Source: a bacterium
GTDB lineage: Bacteria; Bacillota_I; Bacilli_A; RF39; UBA660
Length of the DNA: 26,450 nt
NCBI GenBank assembly: GCA_029007415.1
Contig: JAQXHT010000078.1
Coordinates: 1-26,450 of the forward strand
Reading direction: 5' to 3'
The notes below the pieces were generated by a model. That model was not told where the DNA came from. It searched no databases and saw nothing but the letters and a program-made list of their open reading frames with translations. The position numbers were made by a program, and so were the translations under genes. Shown in pieces: positions 7,729-15,656 of this stretch. How positions within the stretch are numbered: position 1 is the first letter of the stretch; each line of letters starts with the position of its first letter.

Positions 7729-7908
7729 ATGGAATTTAAAGATAAAACAATTACTTGTTGCGATTGTCATCAAGACTTTGTTTTTACTGCTGGTGAACAG
7801 GAGTTTTATCAAACTAAAGGTTTAACTAATGAACCTAAACGTTGTAAAGCTTGCCGTGATAAGAAAAAACAAGAACGTGCTGAAAGAGAAAATCATAAAG
7901 AAAATTAA
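7729..7908 (+). CDS. Small zinc-ribbon protein (probable zf-trcl type)
   Basis: 59 residues. Two CxxC pairs (CCDCHQDF near residue 10 and RCKACR near 39) frame the conserved core FTAGEQEFYQTKGL..EP, the pattern of the 'probable zinc-ribbon domain' family common in Bacillota. The tail is Lys/Glu-rich. The family has no firmly established function that I can cite; nucleic-acid or protein binding is a guess. A longer in-frame start at 7684 is rejected because it lies inside the leader hairpin loop and has no ribosome site, whereas 7729 has AAGGAGG at good spacing. It has its own promoter and terminator. Confidence 0.8.
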   Translation: MEFKDKTITCCDCHQDFVFTAGEQEFYQTKGLTNEPKRCKACRDKKKQERAERENHKEN

Positions 7909-7912
7909 GAAT

Positions 7913-7936
7913 AACTGATATTTCATCAGTTTTTCT
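7913..7936 (+). terminator. Intrinsic terminator after the zinc-ribbon gene
   Basis: Perfect 7-bp stem AACTGAT/ATCAGTT, 5-base loop, then a T-rich tract. Confidence 0.85.
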
Positions 7937-7937
7937 T

Positions 7938-7965
7938 TTGCTTTTTAAAAAAAGTAGTTTATACT
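7938..7965 (+). promoter_or_regulatory. Probable promoter of the glycosyltransferase cluster
   Basis: TTGCTT (7938-7943), 16-base spacer, TATACT (7960-7965), 24 bases before the ATG. It begins right after the preceding terminator. Confidence 0.5.
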
Positions 7966-7988
7966 ATAGATGTAAGGAAGGTGACAAG

Positions 7989-9131
7989 ATGAAAAAAGTA
8001 TCAATAATAGCATTACATCTAGGTTATGGCGGAATCGAAAAATCAATTTCTACACTTGCTAACTTGTTAGTTGCTAATAGCGATATCGAAGTAGAAATAG
8101 CATCTGTGTATGAATTGTATGATAAGCCAGTATTTCCTTTAGATGAGAGAATAAAAGTAAAATACCTCCTAGAAAAAGGAGTTAAAAGTAATGAAAAAGA
8201 GTGGCGTGAAGCCCTTCATGGATTAAGACCTATAAAGTTTATTAAAGAAAGCTTTAAGAGTTTTAAAATACTACATTTAAGAAGAAAGGAAGTAATTAAC
8301 TACATAAAAGAAACAGATTCTGATGTTATAATTTCTACTAGAACAATATTTAATGAATTAGTAGGTTTATATGCAAAAGAAAATGTCTTAAAGATAGGTT
8401 GGGAACATAATCATCATCACAATGATATGAAATATGCCACAGAAGTAGTAACTAGTGCGAAAAATTTAGATTACTTCATTTTAGTATCAAAAGATTTACA
8501 GAAATTTTATCGTAGAAAGTTACTTGAATACAAAGTTAAATGTGTTTATATACCTAATACTTTGGAAAATATTCCGAAGACGAAAAGTCCTTTAACAGCT
8601 AAAAGAATAGTAAGTGTTGGAAGATTATCAAAAGAAAAAGGATATCTATCTTTATTAGAAATATATAAAGAAGTAAGAAAAAAACATCCTGATTGGGTTT
8701 TAGATATTATCGGTGATGGTAAAGAAAAAGAAACCTTAGAAAAATATATCAAAGAAAATGATTTAACGTCTTCTGTTACATTGCATGGTTTTCAAGATAG
8801 TGATTATATCAATAATATAATGCATAAGGCATCCATCTATGTTATGACTAGCTATACAGAGTCTTTCGGTATAGTTTTATTAGAAGCGATGAGTAATGGA
8901 CTTCCTTGCCTTGCTTTTGATAGTGCTGAAGGTGCTAAAGAGATAATTACTTCTGGTAGAGATGGTTATTTGATAAGACATCGTAATAATAAAATGATGG
9001 TTAGTAAGATAAATGATTTAATAAAAGACCCAGAGAAACGAAAAGAGTTAGGTAGTGCTGGTAGGAGTAAAGTTAAAGAGTATAGTAAAGATAAAGTTAT
9101 TGAACAATGGTTAAAAATAATTAATAAATAA
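7989..9131 (+). CDS. Glycosyltransferase, family 4 type
   Basis: 380 residues with a GT-B fold. The N-terminal domain has the glycine-rich GYGGIEKSI acceptor loop after strand 1. The C-terminal domain has SVGRLSKEKGY, LHGF, and the donor-binding region ASIYVMTSYTESFGIVLLEAMSNGLP with the EX7E-type motif (Glu of TESFG and Glu of LLEAM). By family knowledge GT4 enzymes are retaining transferases using nucleotide-sugars at the inner membrane face; sugar and acceptor cannot be predicted. The start at ATG 7989 (GGAAGG ribosome site) is chosen over a TTG at 7938 that lies in the promoter. It is the first gene of a run ending at 10409, with 10 bases to the next gene. It is likely part of a surface polysaccharide or glycolipid pathway. 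Confidence 0.88.
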   Translation: MKKVSIIALHLGYGGIEKSISTLANLLVANSDIEVEIASVYELYDKPVFPLDERIKVKYLLEKGVKSNEKEWREALHGLRPIKFIKESFKSFKILHLRRKEVINYIKETDSDVIISTRTIFNELVGLYAKENVLKIGWEHNHHHNDMKYATEVVTSAKNLDYFILVSKDLQKFYRRKLLEYKVKCVYIPNTLENIPKTKSPLTAKRIVSVGRLSKEKGYLSLLEIYKEVRKKHPDWVLDIIGDGKEKETLEKYIKENDLTSSVTLHGFQDSDYINNIMHKASIYVMTSYTESFGIVLLEAMSNGLPCLAFDSAEGAKEIITSGRDGYLIRHRNNKMMVSKINDLIKDPEKRKELGSAGRSKVKEYSKDKVIEQWLKIINK

Positions 9132-9141
9132 AGAGGTAACT

Positions 9142-9618
9142 ATGAAGAAAAATGTTATGTTTATAGCAAGTACTGGTGGACATTTAAGTGAGTTATTACA
9201 ACTTGCTAATTTGTTTCCAAGATATAATTCTTGCTTGATTACAGAAAATACAAAATCTAATAAAAAATTAAGAAAGAAATATAAAAGAATAGATTTCTTA
9301 ATCTATGGAACTAAAGACCACCTTTTAAGTTATCCTTTTAAATTGCTTGCTAATTGTTTTTTAAGTTTATTTTACTATTTTAAGTATCATCCTGATTATG
9401 TCATTACAACAGGAGCACATACAGCAGGACCCATGTGTTCGCTTGCAAGACTATTTGGAAGTAAAGTTATTTATATTGAAACCTTTGCTAATATAAATAC
9501 AAAAACAGTAACAGGAAGTTTATTTTATAAATTTAAGATTGCTAATTTATTTATCGTCCAGTGGCATCCAATGTTGAAATTATATGAAAATGCCACTTAC
9601 GGGGGGTGGATTTACTAA
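9142..9618 (+). CDS. PssD/Cps14F (Alg14-like) glycosyltransferase subunit
   Basis: 158 residues. It starts MFIASTGGHLSELLQL, the Alg14/PssD glycine loop, and has a hydrophobic stretch at about 70-86 and the family segment ITTGAHTAGPMCSLARLFGSKVIYIET, ending in YGGWIY. By family knowledge Alg14-like proteins are membrane anchors that recruit a catalytic Alg13-like partner, and the split pair transfers a sugar to an undecaprenyl-linked acceptor. The partner is the next gene, whose ATG overlaps this stop by one base (TAATG). The two GGG codons for Gly-Gly plus TGG near the end form a G6-TGG run that probably doubles as the partner's ribosome site. Confidence 0.85.
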   Translation: MKKNVMFIASTGGHLSELLQLANLFPRYNSCLITENTKSNKKLRKKYKRIDFLIYGTKDHLLSYPFKLLANCFLSLFYYFKYHPDYVITTGAHTAGPMCSLARLFGSKVIYIETFANINTKTVTGSLFYKFKIANLFIVQWHPMLKLYENATYGGWIY

Positions 9619-10409
9619 TGATATTTGTAACACTTGGAACCCAAGACAAGTCTTTTAAAAGATTATTAAAAGCTGTAGAAAAAGAAATAATAAATGGCAA
9701 TATCAAAGAGAAAGTTGTTGTTCAAGCTGGTTATACAAAGTATAAAAGTGATGTTATGGAAGTGTTTGATACTATTTCTAAAGATGAATTTGAAGAGTAT
9801 ATGGAAAAAGCTTCTTTAATTATTACTCACGGCGGAGTAGGGAGTATTCTAACTGCTCTTGAACTTAATAAAAAAGTAATAGCTGCTCCAAGACTTGCTA
9901 AGTATAAGGAACATACTAATGACCATCAAAAACAAATCGTTAATGAATTTGAAAAAGAAGGTTATATTTTAGCGTTAAGAGATTTTACAAAACTAGATAA
10001 AGTCTTGGTGAAAGCTAAGACATTTACTCCTAGAAAGTATGAATCTAATAAAAAGAACTTTCAGAAGATAATAACTGATTATATTGATAATACTAATCAT
10101 ACTAGTTGGTATAATAAAGATAGAAAAATACTTCTATTAGAAGTAATTGATTATTTACTCTTTGCTATTTTCTTAAAATATAATTATTTATTAGGGTTAG
10201 GTATTGGATTAGTTGTTTCTATTCTTTTAAGTTTACTACTTTATAAACATAAAAAAGAAAATATTAGTTATTTACTAATTTGTACTTTAATAGAGTTAAT
10301 ACCACTTGCTATATTTACTAATAAACTACTAGTAAAAACAATTGTTAATCCTTTAGTTATAATTATTTATCATCTACTAGTAAGTAAGAAAGAAGAAATT
10401 TCGTTATAG
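9618..10409 (+). CDS. PssE/Cps14G (Alg13-like) glycosyltransferase with C-terminal membrane domain
   Basis: 263 residues from ATG 9618. Residues 1-160 are the Alg13/PssE type: MIFVTLGTQDKSFKRLL, then the donor-site pattern ITHGGVGSILTALELNKKVIAAPRLAKYKEHTNDHQ. By family knowledge this is the catalytic C-terminal GT-B half that works with the Alg14-like partner encoded immediately upstream. Family members are usually about 150-170 residues. Here about 95 more residues follow, containing three or four hydrophobic segments (about 172-250) separated by a basic loop (YKHKKEN). That tail is unusual and could anchor the enzyme independently. A TTG start four codons earlier is rejected in favour of the stop-overlapping ATG. 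Confidence 0.85.
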   Translation: MIFVTLGTQDKSFKRLLKAVEKEIINGNIKEKVVVQAGYTKYKSDVMEVFDTISKDEFEEYMEKASLIITHGGVGSILTALELNKKVIAAPRLAKYKEHTNDHQKQIVNEFEKEGYILALRDFTKLDKVLVKAKTFTPRKYESNKKNFQKIITDYIDNTNHTSWYNKDRKILLLEVIDYLLFAIFLKYNYLLGLGIGLVVSILLSLLLYKHKKENISYLLICTLIELIPLAIFTNKLLVKTIVNPLVIIIYHLLVSKKEEISL

Positions 10410-10424
10410 AAGTTTCTTCTTTTT
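10391..10424 (+). terminator. Intrinsic terminator overlapping the PssE-like stop
   Basis: 12-bp stem AGAAGAAATTTC/GAAGTTTCTTCT with one G-T pair, 6-base loop, then five T. The stop TAG straddles the loop and right arm. Confidence 0.88.
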
Positions 10425-10451
10425 CATAATATTAAATGAGGTTGATATCTT

Positions 10452-11318
10452 ATGAAAAAAATAATAGAAATATTATTTGCTTGTCTTTTAGTATTAGCTA
10501 GTTTCTTTTATACTGATAAAGCTATTTCTTTAATGGAAGATAGTGATCCGATTATGATTAAAATTAAAAAAGAAAAAACTAGTTTAGAAAAAAAGTCAGT
10601 TGATGCTAAAGTGAATGGTGATTACTTAACCCCAGGTTATAGTGGAGTAGTAGTTGATTTAGATAAAAGCTTTACTAAGATGAAACAATATGGAGAATAT
10701 AATTCATCTTTAATGACATTTAAAGAAAGTGACCCAGTTATATCGATAGATGATTATTATGATAAATATATCGTTAGTGGTAATGGTTTTACTAATTATG
10801 TTTCGTTAGTATTTGAAATCAGTAATAAAGAACTACTGCCCAAAATAAAAGATATTTTGAAAGAAAATGATGTTAGAGCAACTTTCTTTGTTGATGGAGT
10901 TTTACTTAAAGAAGATAATATCTTAATAACTAGTTTGTTACAGGACTTCAATGAAGTAGAACTTCTAAACTATAAAGGTAGTTATGATAAATTAATCTTT
11001 GAAGAAGCTCTTGATACTTTACAAGTTATTGCTAATAGAAGGGGAAAGTACTGTCTTGCTAATTACGACCAGAAAGAAATATTAGAGTTATGTAGTAAAG
11101 AAAAAATGCATACAATCATTCCTACCATTCAAGTTAAGAGTAATCCCTATCTATCACTAAAAGGTAAAATTAGAGAAGGTTCAATTATTTCTATTAGTCC
11201 AACTAAAGATAATATTAGTGAGTTAGATGTTGTTATTAAATACATTAAACAAAGAGGATATACCTTAGATACTTTAGAACAATTACTAAGTGAAGCAAGA
11301 AATATTAATGAGAAATGA
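10452..11318 (+). CDS. Secreted or anchored NodB-like protein, probably non-catalytic
   Basis: 288 residues. An N-terminal membrane segment or signal anchor lies at about 5-20, then a Lys/Asp-rich region with LTPGYSGVVVDLDKS and EYNSSL, then a segment resembling the NodB polysaccharide deacetylase fold from about residue 117 (YVSLVFEISN, LKENDVRATFFVDG, later VIKYIKQRGYTLDTLEQLL). In active family members the first strand ends in TFDDG and a later HxxxH binds the metal. Here the strand reads LVFEIS and no matching HxxxH is seen, so catalysis is probably lost. The assignment rests on the VxATFFVDG strand and overall layout, hence moderate confidence. It follows the glycosyltransferase terminator; an outer-surface role in glycan binding is an inference. 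Confidence 0.55.
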   Translation: MKKIIEILFACLLVLASFFYTDKAISLMEDSDPIMIKIKKEKTSLEKKSVDAKVNGDYLTPGYSGVVVDLDKSFTKMKQYGEYNSSLMTFKESDPVISIDDYYDKYIVSGNGFTNYVSLVFEISNKELLPKIKDILKENDVRATFFVDGVLLKEDNILITSLLQDFNEVELLNYKGSYDKLIFEEALDTLQVIANRRGKYCLANYDQKEILELCSKEKMHTIIPTIQVKSNPYLSLKGKIREGSIISISPTKDNISELDVVIKYIKQRGYTLDTLEQLLSEARNINEK

Positions 11319-11331
11319 TATTTCTTTTTTT
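11311..11331 (+). terminator. Intrinsic terminator overlapping the NodB-like stop
   Basis: 6-bp stem AGAAAT/ATTTCT with a 3-base loop and seven T. The TGA stop (11316-11318) is inside it. The stem is short and AT-rich, but the placement matches the efp and PssE-like terminators. Confidence 0.65.
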
Positions 11332-11346
11332 CTTAGTTCGTGGTAG

Positions 11347-11439
11347 TATAATTATCAATCAGTTAGAAGGAATAATAGTATGTAAAAAGAACAATTAGAA
11401 TTAAGTATAGACTTATTTGCTAAACCATTAATATAAAAT
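11347..11439 (+). ncRNA. Miniature transcription unit with ATG-TAA start-stop
   Basis: TATAAT at 11347-11352 is followed by an AGAAGGA ribosome-like site (11364-11370) and ATG (11380) directly followed by TAA. The same frame then reads KEQLELSIDLFAKPLI before another TAA at 11434, and a terminator hairpin follows at 11440-11464. It could be a small RNA, a start-stop regulatory ORF, or a broken micro-gene with a nonsense codon at position 2. No -35 box is clear. Type assignment is tentative. Confidence 0.3.
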
Positions 11440-11464
11440 GACTCTAACAATTAGAGGCCTTTTT
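11440..11464 (+). terminator. Intrinsic terminator of the miniature unit
   Basis: 6-bp stem CTCTAA/TTAGAG with a CAA loop, then GCC and five T. Confidence 0.65.
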
Positions 11465-11486
11465 CTTTCTAGCTCTTAGAAAAGTA

Positions 11487-11495
11487 TGATATAAT
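11487..11495 (+). promoter_or_regulatory. Extended -10 promoter of the pgm-murG-murB-divIB operon
   Basis: TGA directly before exact TATAAT (11490-11495), 33 bases upstream of the ATG. The -35 region is poor. Confidence 0.6.
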
Positions 11496-11528
11496 TTAAG
11501 TGTAGTTATACTAGAAGGAGCTAAAAAG

Positions 11529-12902
11529 ATGAAAATAACAAAAGAAATCAATAAAGAAATATTTAGAGCATATGATATAAGAGGAATAGCAGATACTGAT
11601 TTAACAGATGATGTTGTTTATACTATTGCAAGAAGTTTTGCTACTCATATTAGAAAAATGGGTAAAGATACTTGTGTAATTGGTCATGATAATAGATTAT
11701 CATCAGAAAGAATTCATAACGCTTTAACTAAAGGTTTACTTGAAAGTGGTATTAATATTTTAGATTTAGAATTAACTACTACGCCAATGTACTATTATGC
11801 TTGTATTTATGAAAAGATAGATTGTGGTATTATGATAACAGCAAGTCATAATCCGAAAGAAGATAATGGTTTAAAATTTGCTTTTCAAGATTATTTGAAT
11901 GCTAAGGGAGAAGAAATTGCAGATTTTTATGAAGAAACAATAAAAGGGGACTTTTTAGATGGTACTGGAAGTGTTCGTAAAATTAATGTTAAAGAAGAAT
12001 ACTTTAATGCTATTAAGAATGGTCTTAACTTTGGAAAAAGGAGAATAAAAGCTATCTTAGATCCTGGAAATGGGACAACTTCAATTATATTAAAAGATTT
12101 ATATAGTATGTTTCCAATTGATTTTACTATCATTAATGGTGAAAGTGATGGAACCTTTCCTAATCATCATCCAGATCCATCAATTGAAGCTAATTTAGAA
12201 CAATTAAAAGCCAAAGTCTTAGAAACGGGAGCAGATATTGGTGTTAGTTTTGATGGAGATGGTGACCGTGTCGGTGTTATTACTAATAAAGGCAAATTCT
12301 TACCAATCGACTATTATATGATATTAATTATAAGAGATATAATTGATAAAGTTAGTAATAAAACTTTCTTATATGACGTTAAATGTAGTAAATCACTAGA
12401 AGATGAAATCATAAAACTAGGAGGAACTCCTGTTTGCTATCGTACTGGTAACAGCTATACAAGAAGTAGAGTAGCTGAACTTGATATGCCTTTTGGAGGT
12501 GAGTTATCAGGACACGTTTACTTTAGAGATAGATTTTTAGGTTTTGATAGTGGTCTTTATGCAGGACTTAGAATTATTGAACTATTATCAAGAAATGATA
12601 AAACAATTGAAGAGCTATTAACAGGAATAAATCATTATGAAGCAACTCCAGAGTTGAAATATAAGTCAACTGATGAGAAAAAAAGAGAAGTAGTAAAAAA
12701 AGTTATAGAATATTGTAAAGAAAAGCATTATAATATTAATACTATTGATGGGGTTAGAGTAACTTTCAATGATGGTTGGGCAAGTGTTAGATTTAGTAAT
12801 ACTGGTCCTAATATAACATCTAGATTTGAAGCTTCTACTAAAGAAAGACTAAAGGAGATTCAAGAAGAATTTGAATCATTAATAGATAAATTTAATAAAT
12901 AG
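11529..12902 (+). CDS. Phosphomannomutase / phosphoglucomutase
   Basis: 457 residues, the length of the alpha-D-phosphohexomutase family and close to AlgC-type bifunctional enzymes. All four signature sites are visible: FRAYDIRG near the N-terminus, the phosphoserine loop TASHNPKEDNG with Ser106, the Mg site DGDGDR (242-247), and the sugar-recognition loop GELSGH (324-329). The phosphate-binding SNTGPN segment is in the C-terminal domain. The GEMSGH-like loop by family knowledge favours dual mannose/glucose-phosphate use. It converts hexose-6-phosphate to hexose-1-phosphate in the cytosol, feeding nucleotide-sugars for the glycosyltransferases and GalE. It leads an operon with murG, whose AGGAGG ribosome site overlaps this gene's TAG. 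Confidence 0.92.
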   Translation: MKITKEINKEIFRAYDIRGIADTDLTDDVVYTIARSFATHIRKMGKDTCVIGHDNRLSSERIHNALTKGLLESGINILDLELTTTPMYYYACIYEKIDCGIMITASHNPKEDNGLKFAFQDYLNAKGEEIADFYEETIKGDFLDGTGSVRKINVKEEYFNAIKNGLNFGKRRIKAILDPGNGTTSIILKDLYSMFPIDFTIINGESDGTFPNHHPDPSIEANLEQLKAKVLETGADIGVSFDGDGDRVGVITNKGKFLPIDYYMILIIRDIIDKVSNKTFLYDVKCSKSLEDEIIKLGGTPVCYRTGNSYTRSRVAELDMPFGGELSGHVYFRDRFLGFDSGLYAGLRIIELLSRNDKTIEELLTGINHYEATPELKYKSTDEKKREVVKKVIEYCKEKHYNINTIDGVRVTFNDGWASVRFSNTGPNITSRFEASTKERLKEIQEEFESLIDKFNK

Positions 12903-12914
12903 GAGGAATGACTT

Positions 12915-13991
12915 ATGAAAGTAGCTATTACAGCAGGAGGAACAGGTGGACATATTTTTCCAGCTTTGGCAATTATCAATAAGATAAAAAGTCATGATAA
13001 AAATAGTGAGTTCCTATATTTTGGTACCACTGATAGAATGGAAAAAGATATTATTCCTGAAAGAGGAATTCCTTATATTGCTATTCCAATGAAAGGTTTA
13101 AATAGAAAACAGGTTTGGAAAAATGTAACAGTTTTAAAGATTTATCTTCAAGCGATAAAAAAAGCGGAAACTGAGCTCGAAAAGTTTAAACCCGATATAG
13201 TTATTGGAGTTGGTGGTTATATTACTGCTCCTGTTTTAGTAGCTGCTAACCGTCTTGGCATTAAAACCTTAATTCATGAGCAAAACTCTATTCCTGGTGT
13301 TTCTAATAAGTTACTTTCTAGGTTTGTTAATAAGATTTGTATTTCTTTTAAAGAAAGCGAGAAATATTTTCCAAAAGCAAAAACAATATATACAGGAAAT
13401 CCACGTAGTGAAGAAATACTTCTAATGGAAAAAGGTGAAAGAGAAGATTTTGGATTTAATCATAAGAGTAAGTTTATTATTCTGGTTATGGGTTCTCTTG
13501 GTTCTTTAACAATGACTTTAAAAATGAAAGAGTTAATTCCAGCTTTTGCTAATAAAAATTATCAAGTCTTAGTAGTAACAGGTAAAGGTTATTATGATGA
13601 TTATAAAGATGTAAAAACACCAGCTAATGTTAAAATAGTACCATTCTATGATGCTAAATATATGAAAGATGCTGACTTATTAATTACTAGAAGTGGGGCT
13701 TCTACTATTGCTGAAGTAACAGCTCTTTTACTTCCTTCCATTATGATACCAAGTCCTTATGTAACACATAATCATCAATTTAAAAACGCTAAAGCACTAG
13801 AAGATAAAAAAGCTTGTAAAATATTAGAAGAAAAAGACTTTGATAAAACAACTTTATTACCACTAATAGATGACTGTTTTAAAAAAGAAGTGTATAATGA
13901 AATGAGGGAAAATTTGAAAGAATTTTCTTGTCCAAATAGTGCAGAAGCTATTTATAAAGAAGTAGAAAAATTAGTAAGGAATGAAAAATAA
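12915..13991 (+). CDS. murG: MurG, lipid II synthase (UDP-GlcNAc transferase)
   Basis: 358 residues, full length. The N-terminal glycine loop TAGGTGGHIFPA (His13), GVGGYITAPV followed by HEQNSIPG (121-128), and the C-terminal donor site TRSGASTIAE (258-267) with PYVTHNHQFKNA are all MurG signatures. By family knowledge it adds GlcNAc from UDP-GlcNAc to lipid I at the inner membrane face, giving lipid II. The gene order murG-murB-divIB is that of the Bacillus division and cell wall cluster, but ftsW is replaced upstream by the phosphohexomutase. Its stop is directly followed by the murB ATG. Confidence 0.96.
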   Translation: MKVAITAGGTGGHIFPALAIINKIKSHDKNSEFLYFGTTDRMEKDIIPERGIPYIAIPMKGLNRKQVWKNVTVLKIYLQAIKKAETELEKFKPDIVIGVGGYITAPVLVAANRLGIKTLIHEQNSIPGVSNKLLSRFVNKICISFKESEKYFPKAKTIYTGNPRSEEILLMEKGEREDFGFNHKSKFIILVMGSLGSLTMTLKMKELIPAFANKNYQVLVVTGKGYYDDYKDVKTPANVKIVPFYDAKYMKDADLLITRSGASTIAEVTALLLPSIMIPSPYVTHNHQFKNAKALEDKKACKILEEKDFDKTTLLPLIDDCFKKEVYNEMRENLKEFSCPNSAEAIYKEVEKLVRNEK

Positions 13992-14897
13992 ATGGATACA
14001 TTTTTTAAAGAAGTGGAAGAAAGAGAAATAGGAAGAATTGTTTATGATGCTCCCTTATCAAAATATACAACCTATAAAGTTGGCGGTAATGCAAGAGCGA
14101 TTATCTATCCTAAAGGTCGAAGAGAATTAGTTGAGTTATGTAAATTGATTAAAGCTAATGATATTAAATATAAAATATTAGGAAATGGTAGTAACTTATT
14201 ATTTAGTGATGACTTGTATGATGGTGTATTAATCAAGCTAGATGAATTTGATAAGATAGAATTTGTTAGAAATAAAGTTATTTGTGGAGCAGGTGCTTCC
14301 TTAATGCGCGTAGCAAGAGAAGCAATGAAAAAAGGTTTGGCAGGTTTAGAGTTTGCTTCTGGTATTCCTGGTACTATTGGTGGAGCTATCTATATGAATG
14401 CTGGAGCTTACAAAAGTGATATGGGTTATATCACTACCAATGTAACAGTCCTAACGGATGACTTAAAAATTATTACTTTAACAAATGCTGAGATGGATTT
14501 CCATTATCGCAGTTCATATTTGCAAAAACATAAAGATTATATTTGTTTAGAAGCAGTATTAAAACTTACTAAAGGTGATAGAAAACAAATTGAAGAAGTC
14601 GTAAAAGAGCGAAGAGAGCGAAGAGTAGAGTCTCAACCGCTTGAATATCCATCAGCAGGTAGTGTTTTTCGAAATCCGGAAGGAATGTTTGCTGGTAAGT
14701 TAATTGAAGACTTAGGTTTGAAAGGATTAACTAAAGGAGGAGCAGAAGTTAGTTTAAAACACGCTAACTTTGTAGTTAATAAAGAAAATGCCACTGCTAA
14801 AGACATTCATGATTTAATTATGTTTGTACATGATGCCGTACTTGATAAATATGGAGTAGATTTAAAGATAGAACAAGAATTTGTAAATTGGGAGTAG
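13992..14897 (+). CDS. murB: UDP-N-acetylenolpyruvoylglucosamine reductase
   Basis: 301 residues, the length of the Bacillus-type (type II) MurB. FAD-binding motifs GNGSNLL (64-70) and SGIPGTIGGAIYMNAGAY (123-140) are clear, with YRSS at 172-175, the catalytic serine region GSVFRNP (Ser224), and a C-terminal glutamate in IEQEF. By family knowledge it reduces UDP-GlcNAc-enolpyruvate to UDP-MurNAc with NADPH in the cytosol. The ATG directly abuts the murG stop (TAAATG), so translation is probably coupled. Nothing odd was seen. Confidence 0.96.
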   Translation: MDTFFKEVEEREIGRIVYDAPLSKYTTYKVGGNARAIIYPKGRRELVELCKLIKANDIKYKILGNGSNLLFSDDLYDGVLIKLDEFDKIEFVRNKVICGAGASLMRVAREAMKKGLAGLEFASGIPGTIGGAIYMNAGAYKSDMGYITTNVTVLTDDLKIITLTNAEMDFHYRSSYLQKHKDYICLEAVLKLTKGDRKQIEEVVKERRERRVESQPLEYPSAGSVFRNPEGMFAGKLIEDLGLKGLTKGGAEVSLKHANFVVNKENATAKDIHDLIMFVHDAVLDKYGVDLKIEQEFVNWE

Positions 14898-14901
14898 AGT
14901 T

Positions 14902-15588
14902 ATGGCAAAGATAAAAAAAAGAAAAAGATTAAAATTAATACCTTTTTTTTTACTTATTCTAGTAATTGCTCTTATTGTTTTTGTTACAGATGTTATTCTA
15001 GATGCTAGAATTAAAAATATAGTAATTAAAGGAAATGAAATAGTAACAGATCAACAACTAATTGATAAAGCAGGTTTAACTAAATATCCAAGCTTTTATA
15101 AGACTAGTAGTTATAAAATAAAGAAGAGTTTAGAAGAAATACCATTTATTAAAAATGTTAAGGTGAAGAAAAGTTTTTATCGTGTTTTAACGATTGAAGT
15201 AACAGAACACAAAGTTTTATTAAAAAAAGAAACAACTGGTAAATTAGTTTTGAAGAATATGGAAGAAGTAACAACTACTGAAGAAGTTCCTTATACTGTT
15301 CCAAGATTAATAAATGATGTACCTAAAGATAAATATAAAGATTTACTTAAGAATCTTTTAAAAGTTAAGAAGAATGTAAGAAGTAGTATTAGTGAGTTTT
15401 ATTATGATCCTAATGACTTTGATAAGGACAGATTTTTACTTTATATGGATGATGGTAATAGTGTTTATCTAACACTTACTAAGTTTAGAATGATTAACTA
15501 TTATAATGATGTTTTGCCACAACTTGAAGGTAAAAAGGGTATTCTTTACTTAGATTCAGGAAATCATTTTCAAATAATGGAAAATTAA
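14902..15588 (+). CDS. ftsQ: Cell division protein DivIB/FtsQ
   Basis: 228 residues. A strongly basic N-terminus (KIKKRKRLK), one membrane segment at about 13-32, and a POTRA-like domain at about 36-104 (IKNIVIKGNEIVTDQQLIDKAGL...IPFIKNVKVKKSFYRVLTIEVTEH) are followed by the FtsQ/DivIB beta domain. By family knowledge it is a bitopic divisome protein with an extracytoplasmic POTRA domain that bridges early and late division proteins. It lies four bases after murB, as in the Bacillus cluster. ftsA and ftsZ do not follow; an accessory block starts instead. No terminator is obvious before the next gene. Confidence 0.88.
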   Translation: MAKIKKRKRLKLIPFFLLILVIALIVFVTDVILDARIKNIVIKGNEIVTDQQLIDKAGLTKYPSFYKTSSYKIKKSLEEIPFIKNVKVKKSFYRVLTIEVTEHKVLLKKETTGKLVLKNMEEVTTTEEVPYTVPRLINDVPKDKYKDLLKNLLKVKKNVRSSISEFYYDPNDFDKDRFLLYMDDGNSVYLTLTKFRMINYYNDVLPQLEGKKGILYLDSGNHFQIMEN

Positions 15589-15656
15589 AATAATTTATTA
15601 TTATAAAATGTATTAAAAATTTTGATAAATATTTTGCTAGGAAGGAGTTAAGATTT

